Shown: positions 41,908-51,863, counted from the stretch's first letter. The stretch is DNA of 64,000 nt from Ruegeria atlantica (GCF_013032005.1 NZ_WQBE01000001.1:930001-994000); one strand, 5' to 3'. The notes: generated by a model not told the origin, from the sequence alone. A program made the numbers and translations.

Positions 41908-43644
41908 TCATATATTAAGTTGTTTGAAAACTTCAGGAAGCAACTCGGGCAAGTCTTCAGCGATAAGCCCCGGGCCAAACGCACGCGCGCATTCCACATG
42001 CAACCAAGCCGCTGTTTCAGCGGCCTTCATCGGGGCAAACCCACGCGCGAGCAGCCCGGTGATAAAACCAGCCAGAACATCGCCGGACCCGGCCGTAGCC
42101 AACCAAGGGGCCGCACGGTCGTAGACTGCTGCATTGACCGAACACTGTCCGTTCGGCGCCGCGATCACCGTGTCCGGCCCCTTGAACAAGATCACGCACC
42201 CTGCCCGCTTGGCGGCCTCGCGTGTTGCATCCACCTTGGAATAGGCCGGGCCTTTGGTTGCAGGGGCTGACAGCTTTTCGGCAATATCCGGAAACAACCG
42301 CGCAAACTCACCACCATGTGGTGTCAAAATGCAGTTTTCATGCAATTGCGCGGACAAGACTGCGGGATCATCTGCAAAAGCTGTCAACGCATCCGCATCC
42401 AGTACAGTCGCGCGCTTGGCGTTCAGAGCCGCTGGCACCAAATCCCGCGCACGTTCCAGCCCCAACCCGGGGCCAAGGCACAATGCGTTGAGTCGCTCGT
42501 CCTGCAGCACTTGTGTCAGGCCATCCGCCCCCTCGACCCTCTGCAACATGATGGCTGTGACCTGCGCAGCGACCTCCATCTGAGCTGCCGGAGGCACCGC
42601 CAACGTCACAAGCCCTGCCCCAATCCGCAGAGCCCCGCGCGCCGCCAATCGAGCAGCACCGGTTTTAGCCGGACCACCCGAGCAAATAAGGGCGTGGCCG
42701 TGGGTGAACTTGTGATGCTGTCTAAATTTGGGCAAGCGACAGAGCGGCAACCCGCCCCATGTTCGCTCGTCCTTCACGCGGCCCGGCGCCTCAGCAAGGG
42801 TTAGAAATGCAGGGCGGCTTGCCCGGCGAAAAGGTTTGGGGCCTAATGTGAACGCATCGTCATATGGTTCACCGTTAAAACGGCAACGCTGAATAGAGAT
42901 ACCGATGTCTTTAACTACAAGCTTGCCACACAAATCCGGCCCTTGCGCCAAGAAATGCCCCGGCTTTGGACTGTCGAAACAAACAGTCAACCGCGCAAAA
43001 CGGTCTTGAAAAGCGCCCGCGCCGCCAGCTTGGGCAACCTTGTTCCGAAACTCTGCAGGAACACTGTCCAGAAACTCGCGAGGCCATGGGTCCGGAGGCT
43101 CTTGATGCAACACCCGCCCGGCGTCCAAACACAAGCCGGACGGGGCGTCGATGCTGACTAAGCGGTCGGTGTAATGATCACCATTCACACCAGAAAGATG
43201 TCGAACGACGTTGAACAATTCACCGTCCAAACCGCGTTTCAGTCCCGTCCCGAACAGAGCATCAACGTAAAGATCAGCAAAACCACCTTTGCGCATGTCC
43301 TGTTCGGTCAGCGGTATAACCTCCCCTAACTCAAGCCATCGATCATAATTCACTCGCGCATCTGGCGGCAGCTTCTTGGGATCGCCATAGAGAAAGACCT
43401 CGACCTCCCAACCCCACTCTTTCAGCAATCGCGCAACGACAAACCCATCACCACCGTTATTTCCCGGACCGCACAATACCACGGCTCGACCCAAGGTTTT
43501 CGACAGCTCTGGCCACTCTTCGAATATAGCCTCGACAACGCCGCGCCCAGCCCGTTCCATCAACTCCAGCCCGGTCACCTCGCCAGACTCAATTGCGGCC
43601 TGTTCGATGGCCCGCATCTGTGCGGCTGTCAGCAATTCCGTCAT
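41908..43644 (-). CDS. nnr: Bifunctional NAD(P)HX epimerase / ADP-dependent dehydratase
   Basis: 578-residue fusion repairing hydrated NAD(P)H. The N-terminal YjeF_N epimerase (about 1-225) shows ELMERAGRGVVEAIFEEWPE, VVLCGPGNNGGDGFVVARLL, DALFGTGLKRGLDG and VSIDAPSGLCLDAG. The C-terminal ribokinase-like dehydratase (about 260-575) shows KFTHGHALICSGGPAKTGAA, RLAARGALRIGAGLVTLA, NCILTPHGGEFARLFPD and the nucleotide loop TAGSGDVLAGFITGLLARGF. The fusion is the normal bacterial form. Both active regions look complete. It is divergent from glnB; no operon partner. Confidence 0.95.
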   Translation of the reverse strand: MTELLTAAQMRAIEQAAIESGEVTGLELMERAGRGVVEAIFEEWPELSKTLGRAVVLCGPGNNGGDGFVVARLLKEWGWEVEVFLYGDPKKLPPDARVNYDRWLELGEVIPLTEQDMRKGGFADLYVDALFGTGLKRGLDGELFNVVRHLSGVNGDHYTDRLVSIDAPSGLCLDAGRVLHQEPPDPWPREFLDSVPAEFRNKVAQAGGAGAFQDRFARLTVCFDSPKPGHFLAQGPDLCGKLVVKDIGISIQRCRFNGEPYDDAFTLGPKPFRRASRPAFLTLAEAPGRVKDERTWGGLPLCRLPKFRQHHKFTHGHALICSGGPAKTGAARLAARGALRIGAGLVTLAVPPAAQMEVAAQVTAIMLQRVEGADGLTQVLQDERLNALCLGPGLGLERARDLVPAALNAKRATVLDADALTAFADDPAVLSAQLHENCILTPHGGEFARLFPDIAEKLSAPATKGPAYSKVDATREAAKRAGCVILFKGPDTVIAAPNGQCSVNAAVYDRAAPWLATAGSGDVLAGFITGLLARGFAPMKAAETAAWLHVECARAFGPGLIAEDLPELLPEVFKQLNI

Positions 43645-43804
43645 CTCAAATTCCCCTGACGATTCAATTCTGATTACTTTTTGTGCAAATCGATCAAAAT
43701 TTCACCCACCGCTTAATTTCTCACCACAAGGGCCCGGCCATTTTCGCAATCAGATTGCCGACCGATCTTAGACGTGATCAGTGCCTTTCTGACAAGAGTT
43801 ATAG

Positions 43805-44152
<348 letters not shown>

Positions 44153-44179
44153 TCGAACACCCAATAGAGGAATAAGAGT

Positions 44180-45586
44180 ATGAGCAAGGACGCAGTTCTT
44201 CAGCTGATCAAGGACGAAGGCGCCGAATACGTCGATGTTCGCTTTACCGACCCGCGCGGCAAGTTGCAGCACGTGACCCTGATGGCCGATCAGGTTGACG
44301 AGGATTTCCTGGAAGAAGGCTTTATGTTCGACGGTTCGTCCATTGCGGGCTGGAAGTCGATCGAAGCATCGGACATGAAGCTGATGGTCGACACCGACAG
44401 CGCCTATGTCGATCCGTTCTATGCCGAAAAGACCATCTGCGTGCACTGCTCGGTTGTCGAGCCCGACACTGGCGAAGCTTATGAGCGTGACCCGCGCGGC
44501 ACCGCTCAGAAAGCCGAAGCATACCTGAAGGCATCGGGTATCGGTGATGTGGCCTATATGGGCCCCGAAGCCGAGTTCTTCCTGTTCGACGATGTTCGTT
44601 TCTCTAACACTATCAACAAAGTATCCTACGAAGTTGATGCAACCGATGCATCGTGGAACACCGACACCGAGTACGAGATGGGCAACATGGGCCATCGTCC
44701 GGGCGTCAAGGGGGGCTACTTCCCGGTCAACCCGATTGACGAAGCACAGGACCTGCGTTCGGAAATGCTGTCGACCATGAAGCGTCTGGGCATGAAGGTC
44801 GACAAGCACCACCACGAGGTTGCCTCGTGCCAGCACGAGCTGGGTCTGATCTTTGACAGCCTGACTAAACAGGCTGACGAGCTGCAGAAATACAAGTACA
44901 TCATCCATAACGTTGCCCACGCCTACGGCAAGTCGGCGACCTTCATGCCGAAGCCGATCGCAGGCGATAACGGCACCGGTATGCACGTCAACATGTCGAT
45001 TTGGAAAGACGGCAAGCCGCTCTTCGCTGGCGACAAGTATGCTGATCTGTCGGACGAAGCCCTGTGGTTCATCGGTGGTGTTCTGAAGCACGCCAAGACC
45101 CTGAACGCCTTCACCAACCCGTCGACCAACAGCTACAAGCGCCTGATCCCAGGTTTCGAAGCTCCTGTTCTGCGCGCCTACTCGGCCCGTAACCGTTCGG
45201 GTTGTGTCCGTATTCCGTGGACCGAAAGCCCGAAAGCCAAGCGCGTCGAGGCTCGCTTCCCCGATCCGGCTGCGAACCCTTATTTGGCGTTTGCCGCACT
45301 GCTGATGGCCGGTCTGGACGGCATCAAGAACAAGATCGATCCGGGCGAAGCCATGGACAAGAACCTGTACGATCTGCCCGCCGAGGAACTGGCCGATATC
45401 CCGACCGTTTGCGGCAGCCTGCGTGAAGCTCTGGAAGCTCTGGCATCGGATCACGACTTCCTACTGCAAGGCGACGTGTTCACCAAAGACCAGATCGACG
45501 GCTACATCGCACTGAAGATGGAAGAGGTCGAAACCTACGAGCATACTCCGCACCCGGTTGAGTACGGCATGTACTACAGCTGCTAA
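44180..45586 (+). CDS. glnA: Glutamine synthetase type I
   Basis: 468 residues. Forms glutamine from glutamate, ammonia and ATP. Signatures: the beta-Grasp start ([20 protein letters not shown], then [20 protein letters not shown]), the ATP-binding [20 protein letters not shown], the glutamate site [28 protein letters not shown], and the adenylylation Tyr in [11 protein letters not shown]. This site implies control by GlnE, matching the P-II gene immediately upstream. A terminator follows at 45612. Confidence 0.98.
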   Translation: MSKDAVLQLIKDEGAEYVDVRFTDPRGKLQHVTLMADQVDEDFLEEGFMFDGSSIAGWKSIEASDMKLMVDTDSAYVDPFYAEKTICVHCSVVEPDTGEAYERDPRGTAQKAEAYLKASGIGDVAYMGPEAEFFLFDDVRFSNTINKVSYEVDATDASWNTDTEYEMGNMGHRPGVKGGYFPVNPIDEAQDLRSEMLSTMKRLGMKVDKHHHEVASCQHELGLIFDSLTKQADELQKYKYIIHNVAHAYGKSATFMPKPIAGDNGTGMHVNMSIWKDGKPLFAGDKYADLSDEALWFIGGVLKHAKTLNAFTNPSTNSYKRLIPGFEAPVLRAYSARNRSGCVRIPWTESPKAKRVEARFPDPAANPYLAFAALLMAGLDGIKNKIDPGEAMDKNLYDLPAEELADIPTVCGSLREALEALASDHDFLLQGDVFTKDQIDGYIALKMEEVETYEHTPHPVEYGMYYSC

Positions 45587-45611
45587 GCTGCAGTTAAACT
45601 TAAGAAAAGCT

Positions 45612-45635
45612 AAGGGCGTCCTACCGGGCGCCCTT
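45612..45635 (+). terminator. Terminator after glnA
   Basis: AAGGGCG, 10-base loop, CGCCCTT then TT; 25 bases after the glnA stop. Confidence 0.8.
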
Positions 45636-45725
45636 TTGCCGTTCAGGATAACACATCTTGACTGACACGCACGAACGTCCGAGCCTCGTCCAAAAGTATT
45701 GATCAGAGGATTTTGGGAGGGCGCG

Positions 45726-46004
45726 ATGCGATTGATGTTGAAATTCACAATACCGGTTGAAAAAGGCAATCAAGCAGAACGGGACGGATCGCTGGGAAAA
45801 GCCATCGAAGCGCTTGTGAAAGGCGTCAATGCAGAGGCCGCCTATTTTGCGCTGGAACACGGAAAACGCATGGGCATTGTCATTTTCGAGGAAAGCGATC
45901 AGGCCCACATGCCGAAAATCAACGAGCCCCTGTTTGCCGCATTGAACGCCAATATCGAAATTCAGCCCGTCCTGACGGCCGAGGATCTGCAGCGAGCATT
46001 ATAA
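45726..46004 (+). CDS. Small cytoplasmic protein (DUF3303-like alpha/beta)
   Basis: 92 residues from the ATG at 45726, with GGGAGG 6 bases upstream. The sequence MRLMLKFTIPVEKGNQAERD, AIEALVKGVNAEAAYFALEH, GKRMGIVIFEESDQAHMPKI, ALNANIEIQPVLTAEDLQRA alternates strand and helix, like a ferredoxin-like dimeric alpha/beta-barrel. It resembles short uncharacterised DUF3303-type proteins. No signal or membrane segment. It sits alone between glnA and the MltB-like gene. Function unknown. Confidence 0.75.
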   Translation: MRLMLKFTIPVEKGNQAERDGSLGKAIEALVKGVNAEAAYFALEHGKRMGIVIFEESDQAHMPKINEPLFAALNANIEIQPVLTAEDLQRAL

Positions 46005-46058
46005 GTGCCACTCGGATCGCGGGGTCGGTTGGAATTAGCTTATTTAGGGATTCTTTTC

Positions 46059-46853
46059 ATGAAGCGATTTGCAATTTTACTGACCCTTACGCTGGCTCTG
46101 CCCACAATTGCGGCCAGCGCCCCTTGCGGCAATACCAGCAGCGGGTTTGAGGTCTGGAAGAAGGACTTTGCCAAACAGGCTAAACGCGCGGGAGTCAAAA
46201 AGAAGGGATTGCAGGCGCTGGCGCAAAGCCAATACGCCACCCGTACAATCGCGGCAGACCGCAATCAAAAAAGCTTTAAATACTCGTTGGACAAATTCAT
46301 GCGGGTACGCGGCGCCGACGCGATCGTGTCGCAAGGACGCAAGCGCAAGGCCCGCAACCCGCAGTTCTATGCCGCGCTGGAGCGCCAATACGGCGTCCCC
46401 AGCGGAGTGCTTATCGCCATTCACGGAATGGAAACGGGGTTTGGAAATTTTATGGGGGACAGTCAGGTTGTTTCCGCGATCACAACACTGGCTTATGATT
46501 GTCGCCGTTCTGACTTCTTTATTCCACATGCCATCGGTGCGCTAAAACTGGTCGATCAAGGCAGTATTACGACGGCAACCCAAGGGGCTAAACATGGCGA
46601 ATTGGGGCACACTCAATTCCTGCCGGGCAATGCGTTGACCTATGGGGTCGATGCAACCGGTGACGGCCAGGTCGATTTCTACAATATGACAGACGCGCTT
46701 GCCTCAACTGCCAATTTTCTACGCCAAAAAGGATGGAAACCGGGGCGTGGCTACCAGCCGGGGCAACCCAACTTCGCTGTAATTCAGCAATGGAACGCTG
46801 CCACGGTCTATCAGCAATCCATTGCGATTATGGCAGCCCGAATCGACGGCTGA
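46059..46853 (+). CDS. Lytic murein transglycosylase, MltB-like
   Basis: 264 residues from the ATG at 46059 (TAGGGA about 9 bases upstream), with a signal peptide MKRFAILLTLTLALPTIAAS. SLT_2/MltB fold: FEVWKKDFAKQAKRAGVKKK, the catalytic Glu125 in IAIHGMETGFGNFMGDSQVV, LDQ-like LVDQGSITTATQGAKHGELG, TQFLPGNALTYGVDATGDGQ and ANFLRQKGWKPGRGYQPG. The lengths suit the short MltB subgroup without a peptidoglycan-binding domain. It cleaves glycan strands in the periplasm. No clear terminator. Confidence 0.9.
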   Translation: MKRFAILLTLTLALPTIAASAPCGNTSSGFEVWKKDFAKQAKRAGVKKKGLQALAQSQYATRTIAADRNQKSFKYSLDKFMRVRGADAIVSQGRKRKARNPQFYAALERQYGVPSGVLIAIHGMETGFGNFMGDSQVVSAITTLAYDCRRSDFFIPHAIGALKLVDQGSITTATQGAKHGELGHTQFLPGNALTYGVDATGDGQVDFYNMTDALASTANFLRQKGWKPGRGYQPGQPNFAVIQQWNAATVYQQSIAIMAARIDG

Positions 46854-47052
46854 GACCTGCCACAAATCTGCGCCTGCACACCCCAATCCGGCCACATTGT
46901 TGCCACAGACATTAAGTGGCCCCCAAAATGTCTAGGTTTCCATAGAGTAATCAATCCTGCCAATTTTGGATTTTTTTCCATTTCTGCCAAATTCTGCCCC
47001 ATATCGCTTGTTAACCTGTTTGGTAAGACAGGATGCGACAAGGGACAGCGCA

Positions 47053-47964
47053 GTGACTACGAAGCACAGCTATCATGGTGGTCTTCAATTCGACGGTGAG
47101 ACCGACGGCGCGATCGAGCGGTTCGGTGCCATCGTCGCCACGACATTGGAAGACTATGGCCATCTGGTCGAACGTAAGACCATGCTAAGCGCAACCGAAG
47201 CCAGCATCGTATCCAGCCAGTATCTGGTGCGCCTGACTTTGGAAACTCAGGCGACCGGAGCAGAAGACCGTTTTGAGCGGTTGGACCGTGCCGCCGGGTT
47301 AAAGACCGCCCATCGGCCGATCGTGACCCTTCCGCAGAGCCGTTTGGCAATTACAATCTCTCCGGTATCAGCGCTGCTGGATGACAGTGAAATCTCAGAG
47401 CTTATGTTGGTGGTCATCCTGTATCGGATGGTTGATATCTGCGCGACGCAGCGCGTCGAATGGCTGTCGCCCAACACAGTTCTGACCGTGGAACAGTTCA
47501 TGAGCGCGTTCAACACGCTGACGCCTTCCAAACCACGCAACAGACAACAGATTTTCGAGGCAGTGACAGGCCCGTTCGCGGGGCTGGCCATTACTGAAGA
47601 AGACCTGGATGAGCCACAAAAAGAGGCGCTGAAACCAGCAGCCCGGCCGATCCAGCTGTCGGATGAGCAGTTGCTCAGCATCGCTTTCCGGACAGAACCT
47701 ATCGAGCAACCTACTGATCGGGACGAAGATACGCCCCCCCTCGACCACGATAAGCCCAGCGATATCCTGCGACTGTCCAGTTGGGGATTGACCGGGGCCG
47801 TGGCAAGCGTGTCAGTTCCGATCGCGGTCTCTCTGGCCGCAGTGAACCTGATCAAAGGTGAAGATTTTCGCCTTAATACTCAGGTACTTGCCTACTCCGT
47901 CGCAATCTCCGCTCTCAGCACAAGCGGGGCAATTGCCGGTGTCGCAAACGCGTTTGGCATGTAG
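47053..47964 (+). CDS. Unrecognised protein with C-terminal membrane hairpin
   Basis: 303 residues from a GTG at 47053, chosen for AAGGGA 7 bases upstream; the frame stays open to 46966. The N-terminal 225 residues are soluble and mostly helical with two hydrophobic strands (RPIVTLPQSRLAITISPVSA, LMLVVILYRMVDICATQRVE). An acidic linker (EPIEQPTDRDEDTPPLDHDK) follows, then two membrane spans near the end (GLTGAVASVSVPIAVSLAAV and YSVAISALSTSGAIAGVANA). I do not recognise a family. The layout suggests a cytoplasmic domain tail-anchored in the inner membrane. It is followed by a terminator shared with the next minus-strand gene. Confidence 0.72.
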   Translation: MTTKHSYHGGLQFDGETDGAIERFGAIVATTLEDYGHLVERKTMLSATEASIVSSQYLVRLTLETQATGAEDRFERLDRAAGLKTAHRPIVTLPQSRLAITISPVSALLDDSEISELMLVVILYRMVDICATQRVEWLSPNTVLTVEQFMSAFNTLTPSKPRNRQQIFEAVTGPFAGLAITEEDLDEPQKEALKPAARPIQLSDEQLLSIAFRTEPIEQPTDRDEDTPPLDHDKPSDILRLSSWGLTGAVASVSVPIAVSLAAVNLIKGEDFRLNTQVLAYSVAISALSTSGAIAGVANAFGM

Positions 47965-47991
47965 CACTAAACCGAAGACCCTCCTTGGAAG

Positions 47992-48010
47992 CCCCGCCAC
48001 TTAGGCGGGG
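47992..48010. terminator. Terminator whose loop contains the stop codon of the converging gene
   Basis: CCCCGCC ACTTA GGCGGGG followed by TTTT on the plus strand; on the minus strand the loop contains TAA, the stop of the DUF3445 gene (48001-48003). A compact shared arrangement. Confidence 0.8.
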
Positions 48011-48741
48011 TTTTCCGCTTTGCGCAGGTGCTTTGCCTCAAGCACATAAGTATGGATTGAAAAGACCACGGCCTTCGTTTCAGGCAGACGCAATAGCGTC
48101 TGTCGTTCGCTGCGCAAATACTGTGCGACCCCAGGTTCTTGGACATCACGCGGTGCGCTGGCACTGCGGGGTTGGTGCAGTTCCGCGTCCTCGTACCACA
48201 AGGCATTGAAGCGCCAAAGCGGACGTTCAGATTGTATTCCATCAAACAGGCGCTGCACGCGGCGGGCGATATCGGCATCATAGCTGGCGACGGGCCCATG
48301 AATGTCGATCAAGGGGCGCATGAATTTTTCAGACAAACGCCAACTGGCGGGAAAACAAAGGATGGCACCGGTCAGAACGTGTTCATCCCCGTGCTTTTGA
48401 AGGATACAGAAATCTTCCTGCACCAGACGACACAGCATATCCATGGGGTTGGAGTGGTCGATTTCAACACCCTGCCCGTCCGGGCGTATGACCCGGTCCA
48501 AACACCCAGGGTAAGCGTGCTTTAGGACAAGGTTCAACAGCTCCTGCGCCGCAGGTTCGGCACTTGGGTCCAGCGCCAGAACTTCTGCCCGTCTTTCGGT
48601 CAACAACGTCGTGCGCCGCTGCATCTGCGCGGCAAACACATCATCACAATGCAGCCAATCATCCATGCTGCCCGGTTGGATGCCGGGCAAAGGACGTGGG
48701 GCAAGCGGATCATAAGGAATTGAGGTCTGGAGGATCGTCAT
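48001..48741 (-). CDS. DUF3445 family protein (heme-dependent oxidative N-demethylase-like)
   Basis: 246 residues: PYDPLAPRPLPGIQPGSMDD at the N-terminus, LLNLVLKHAYPGCLDRV, LVQEDFCILQKHGDEHVLTG, AILCFPASWRLSEKFMRPLI, DIHGPVASYDADIARRVQRL, and WRFNALWYEDAELHQPR. This is the DUF3445 pattern, whose studied members are heme-containing oxidative N-demethylases with a PAS-like fold. The substrate is not known here. It is divergent from dddP (122 bases between starts) and convergent with the unknown membrane protein. Family call is good; the reaction is inferred from a few family members. Confidence 0.85.
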   Translation of the reverse strand: MTILQTSIPYDPLAPRPLPGIQPGSMDDWLHCDDVFAAQMQRRTTLLTERRAEVLALDPSAEPAAQELLNLVLKHAYPGCLDRVIRPDGQGVEIDHSNPMDMLCRLVQEDFCILQKHGDEHVLTGAILCFPASWRLSEKFMRPLIDIHGPVASYDADIARRVQRLFDGIQSERPLWRFNALWYEDAELHQPRSASAPRDVQEPGVAQYLRSERQTLLRLPETKAVVFSIHTYVLEAKHLRKAENPA

Positions 48742-48863
48742 GCCTTTGACCTAACACCAGTTTACTGGATTGTCGGTCAAAAAGCGACGGATGCCCGGTC
48801 GCAAACCTTCAAGACGTGGGGGAAATGATTCTCCACGCTCGACCGCAGGCAGGGAGACCCACT

Positions 48864-50207
48864 ATGAACCAGCACTATCGCGACAGCCGCAAGATTGACC
48901 CGGCAAAGGGCGCTACGCTTGGCGACGGCACCCCGAACGAGAATGATCGGATTGAGATCGGGCCGACGCAGCTGGCCTTTGCCGAATGGGAAGCTGCCGG
49001 GCTTGCCCTGCCCGATCTGGCGCGGATGCGGGAATACCGGTGGAAGCGCCTGACGAAGGCCATCGTGGATCGTGGCTATGGTGGGCTGCTGATGTTCGAT
49101 CCGCTTAACATCCGTTATGCCACGGACAGCACCAATATGCAGTTGTGGAACACCCATAACCCGTTCCGCGCCGTGCTGCTGTGTGCCGATGGCTACATGG
49201 TGATCTGGGACTATAAAAACTCTCCCTTCCTGTCGAAATTCAATCCTCTGGTACGTGAACAACGCTCGGGAGCGGACCTGTTTTATTTTGACCGTGGTGA
49301 CAAGGTGGATGTTCAGGCCGACGTGTTCTCGAACGAGGTACGGCTGCTGATCGACGAACATGGCGATGGCAACAAACGTCTGGCCGTCGACAAGATCATG
49401 TTGCACGGCCTACGCGCGCTTGAGGCGCAAGGGTTTGAGATCATGGAGGGTGAAGAGGTCACCGAAAAGACCCGCGCCGTAAAAGGCCCGGATGAGATCC
49501 TGGCCATGCGCTGTGCCAATCACGCCTGTGAAACCGCGGTGGCCGAGATGGAGAAGTTCGCGCGCGCCAATGTGGGTGACGGCAAGACCTCCGAGGACGA
49601 CATCTGGGCCGTACTACATGCCGAAAACATCCGGCGCGGTGGGGAATGGATCGAAACCCGCCTGCTGGCCTCGGGGCAGCGCACCAATCCTTGGTTTCAG
49701 GAATGCGGCCCACGCATCACGCAAAAGAACGAAATCATCGCCTTTGATACCGATCTGATCGGATCTTACGGTATCTGCATCGATATTTCGCGCACGTGGT
49801 GGATCGGGGATGAGAAACCCCGCCCTGACATGGTTTATGCCATGCAGCACGCCCATGAACACATCATGACCAATATGGAGATGTTGAAACCCGGCGTGAT
49901 GATTCCGGAACTGACCGCCAATGCACACAAGCTGGACGACAAGTTTCAGGCGCAAAAATACGGCTGCCTGATGCATGGCGTGGGTCTGTGTGATGAATGG
50001 CCTCTGGTTGCCTATCCGGACAAGGCGGTTGCGGGCTCATACGACTATCCGCTTGAGCCCGGCATGGTGTTGTGTGTCGAAGCCGCCTGTGGCGAGGTTG
50101 GGGGCGATTTTTCGATCAAGCTGGAAGATCAGGTGCTGATCACCGAGGACGGGTATGAAAACCTCAGCACATACCCGTTTGATCCTCAGCTTATGGGTCT
50201 AACATAA
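48864..50207 (+). CDS. dddP: Dimethylsulfoniopropionate lyase DddP
   Basis: 447 residues from the ATG at 48864 (GGGAG 7 bases upstream), an M24 creatinase/aminopeptidase-fold protein that cleaves DMSP to dimethyl sulfide and acrylate. The start MNQHYRDSRKIDPAKGATLG and the body (YATDSTNMQLWNTHNP, WDYKNSPFLSKFNPLVREQR, RLLASGQRTNPWFQECGPRI) match roseobacter DddP. All six metal ligands described for the Ruegeria enzyme are present at the same numbers: D295, D297, D307, H371, E406, E421. This separates it from the M24 peptidases. Its stop lies 4 bases from a convergent small gene. No dedicated regulator is adjacent. Confidence 0.97.
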   Translation: MNQHYRDSRKIDPAKGATLGDGTPNENDRIEIGPTQLAFAEWEAAGLALPDLARMREYRWKRLTKAIVDRGYGGLLMFDPLNIRYATDSTNMQLWNTHNPFRAVLLCADGYMVIWDYKNSPFLSKFNPLVREQRSGADLFYFDRGDKVDVQADVFSNEVRLLIDEHGDGNKRLAVDKIMLHGLRALEAQGFEIMEGEEVTEKTRAVKGPDEILAMRCANHACETAVAEMEKFARANVGDGKTSEDDIWAVLHAENIRRGGEWIETRLLASGQRTNPWFQECGPRITQKNEIIAFDTDLIGSYGICIDISRTWWIGDEKPRPDMVYAMQHAHEHIMTNMEMLKPGVMIPELTANAHKLDDKFQAQKYGCLMHGVGLCDEWPLVAYPDKAVAGSYDYPLEPGMVLCVEAACGEVGGDFSIKLEDQVLITEDGYENLSTYPFDPQLMGLT

Positions 50208-50211
50208 AGGA

Positions 50212-50403
50212 TTAGTCCGGCCAGGTTGAGCGGCGGACGTTACCATGCCAGTCCTCGTGTGGGATGGCGGCTTCGGTTGTAGACGGTGCCGCCTGTGGCC
50301 AATTTTGCCCCACAGAGAACCCCAGAATTCCGGTCAGGGCAATGATGATCAAAAGATCGGGACGAATAACAACGCCACGCGGGGCGGATGCAGTATGTGC
50401 CAT
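50212..50403 (-). CDS. Small single-pass membrane protein beside dddP
   Basis: 63 residues with an excellent AAGGAGG 5 bases before the ATG, which makes it a credible gene despite its size. A polar N-terminus MAHTASAPRGVVIRPDL precedes one membrane span (LIIIALTGILGFSVGQNW) and a short C-terminal tail (EAAIPHEDWHGNVRRSTWPD), likely periplasmic. No family recognised. It ends 4 bases from the dddP stop, on the opposite strand. The upstream gap 50404-50638 has no other gene and is A+T-rich, suitable for its promoter. Confidence 0.7.
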   Translation of the reverse strand: MAHTASAPRGVVIRPDLLIIIALTGILGFSVGQNWPQAAPSTTEAAIPHEDWHGNVRRSTWPD

Positions 50404-50638
50404 TTGAGCCTCCTTGGCTGACTGTGTGTGACGTCTGCAAGATGGACATCAGAGAAAAATAATTAAAACGAATATTTGATGGATAAAGCATCACAGATGT
50501 TGAACTTTAAATTCTCACAAGAATCCGACCCAAATATCTGTATTCCCCTCACCTTCCCGTGACGCTTCTTACAATGGGGTTGAGTGCCCAGACCGAAGCA
50601 CACACTATTGGGGCCATCCCGATAGGTAAGGAATTGTC

Positions 50639-51853
50639 ATGCCCACCGAACGCATCACTTTTGCCGGTCACGACGGCAACCAGCTGGCTGCGCGCCTTGA
50701 TTTGCCGGATGGACCGGTACTTGCGACCGCGTTGTTTGCGCACTGTTTTACCTGTTCCAAAGATATTCCCGCTGCCCGCCGTATTGCTGCGCGTCTGGCG
50801 GCTATGGGCATTGCTGTGTTGCGTTTTGACTTCACCGGTCTGGGCCATTCGGGCGGAGAGTTCGCGAACACCACCTTTACCTCAAATGTAGAGGACCTGA
50901 TTGCCGCCGCGCATTATCTGGCCGGGCGAAACATGGCTCCCGCCTTGCTGATCGGTCACTCATTGGGTGGGGCTGCCGTTCTACGTGCGCGCGCAGGTAT
51001 CCCAAGCGTCAAGGCAGTAGTCACGCTGGGCGCACCAGCCGATCCTGGACATGTCTCGCACCATTTTGATGCTGCACTGCCCCAGATCGAACAGGAGGGA
51101 TCAGCCGAGGTTATGCTGGGCGGTCGCCCGTTCCGCATCGGCAAGGCTTTTGTCGACGACATTTCAGAAACGGCTCTGACTCCTGCCATTGGCGACCTTA
51201 AAGCTGCCCTCCTGGTCCTGCACGCCCCCCGGGATGAAACCGTCAGCATCGACAATGCCAGCACCATCTTTCTTGCTGCCAAACATCCCAAAAGCTTTGT
51301 TACGTTGGACGATGCCGATCACCTGATCACGCGGGCCTCGGATGCGGAATACGCGGCGGATGTGATCGCCGCATGGGTCAAGCGATACGTCACACTCTGC
51401 CCACCGGCACCGCCGCCGGGCGCGCCCGAGGGCGTGGTGCGCGTGACCGAAGTTGATCCCTCCGGGTATTTGCAGGATATCCAATCCGGCCCCCGGCATC
51501 ACGCGGTTGCGGATGAGCCTGAATCCTATGGCGGTACGGATCGGGGCATGTCGCCTTATGGCTTTGTTTCCTCGGGTCTGGGGGCGTGTACGTCGATGAC
51601 GATCCGCATGTATGCGCGGCGCAAGCGGTGGCCACTGACGGGTATCTCGGTCGATGTCTGCCACAACAAAGTACATGGTCAGGATGCCGGTCTTGCCGGA
51701 GACGGCAAGATCGACGTGTTCCGCCGCAAAATCCGCCTGGAAGGACCGCTGGATCAGGAACAGCGTACCCGGCTGCTGGAGATTGCAGATAAATGCCCTG
51801 TACACAGAACGTTGGAAGGGTCAGCCCATATCACTACGGAACTTCTGACCTGA
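50639..51853 (+). CDS. Alpha/beta hydrolase - OsmC fusion protein
   Basis: 404 residues. The N-terminal alpha/beta hydrolase (about 1-255) has the nucleophile elbow LLIGHSLGGAAVL, FDFTGLGHSGGEFANTTFTS, and a late acidic/His pair APRDETVSI and DDADHLITRASDAEY. The C-terminal OsmC-like peroxidase domain (about 270-404) has the two redox cysteines in SSGLGACTSMTIRMYARRK and DKCPVHRTLEGSAH. OsmC proteins reduce organic hydroperoxides with thiols, so the fusion may cleave and detoxify an esterified peroxide. AAGGAATTG precedes the ATG. It is a known domain pairing in proteobacteria; the substrate is unknown. Confidence 0.92.
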   Translation: MPTERITFAGHDGNQLAARLDLPDGPVLATALFAHCFTCSKDIPAARRIAARLAAMGIAVLRFDFTGLGHSGGEFANTTFTSNVEDLIAAAHYLAGRNMAPALLIGHSLGGAAVLRARAGIPSVKAVVTLGAPADPGHVSHHFDAALPQIEQEGSAEVMLGGRPFRIGKAFVDDISETALTPAIGDLKAALLVLHAPRDETVSIDNASTIFLAAKHPKSFVTLDDADHLITRASDAEYAADVIAAWVKRYVTLCPPAPPPGAPEGVVRVTEVDPSGYLQDIQSGPRHHAVADEPESYGGTDRGMSPYGFVSSGLGACTSMTIRMYARRKRWPLTGISVDVCHNKVHGQDAGLAGDGKIDVFRRKIRLEGPLDQEQRTRLLEIADKCPVHRTLEGSAHITTELLT

Positions 51854-51863
51854 CCCTCTGAAA

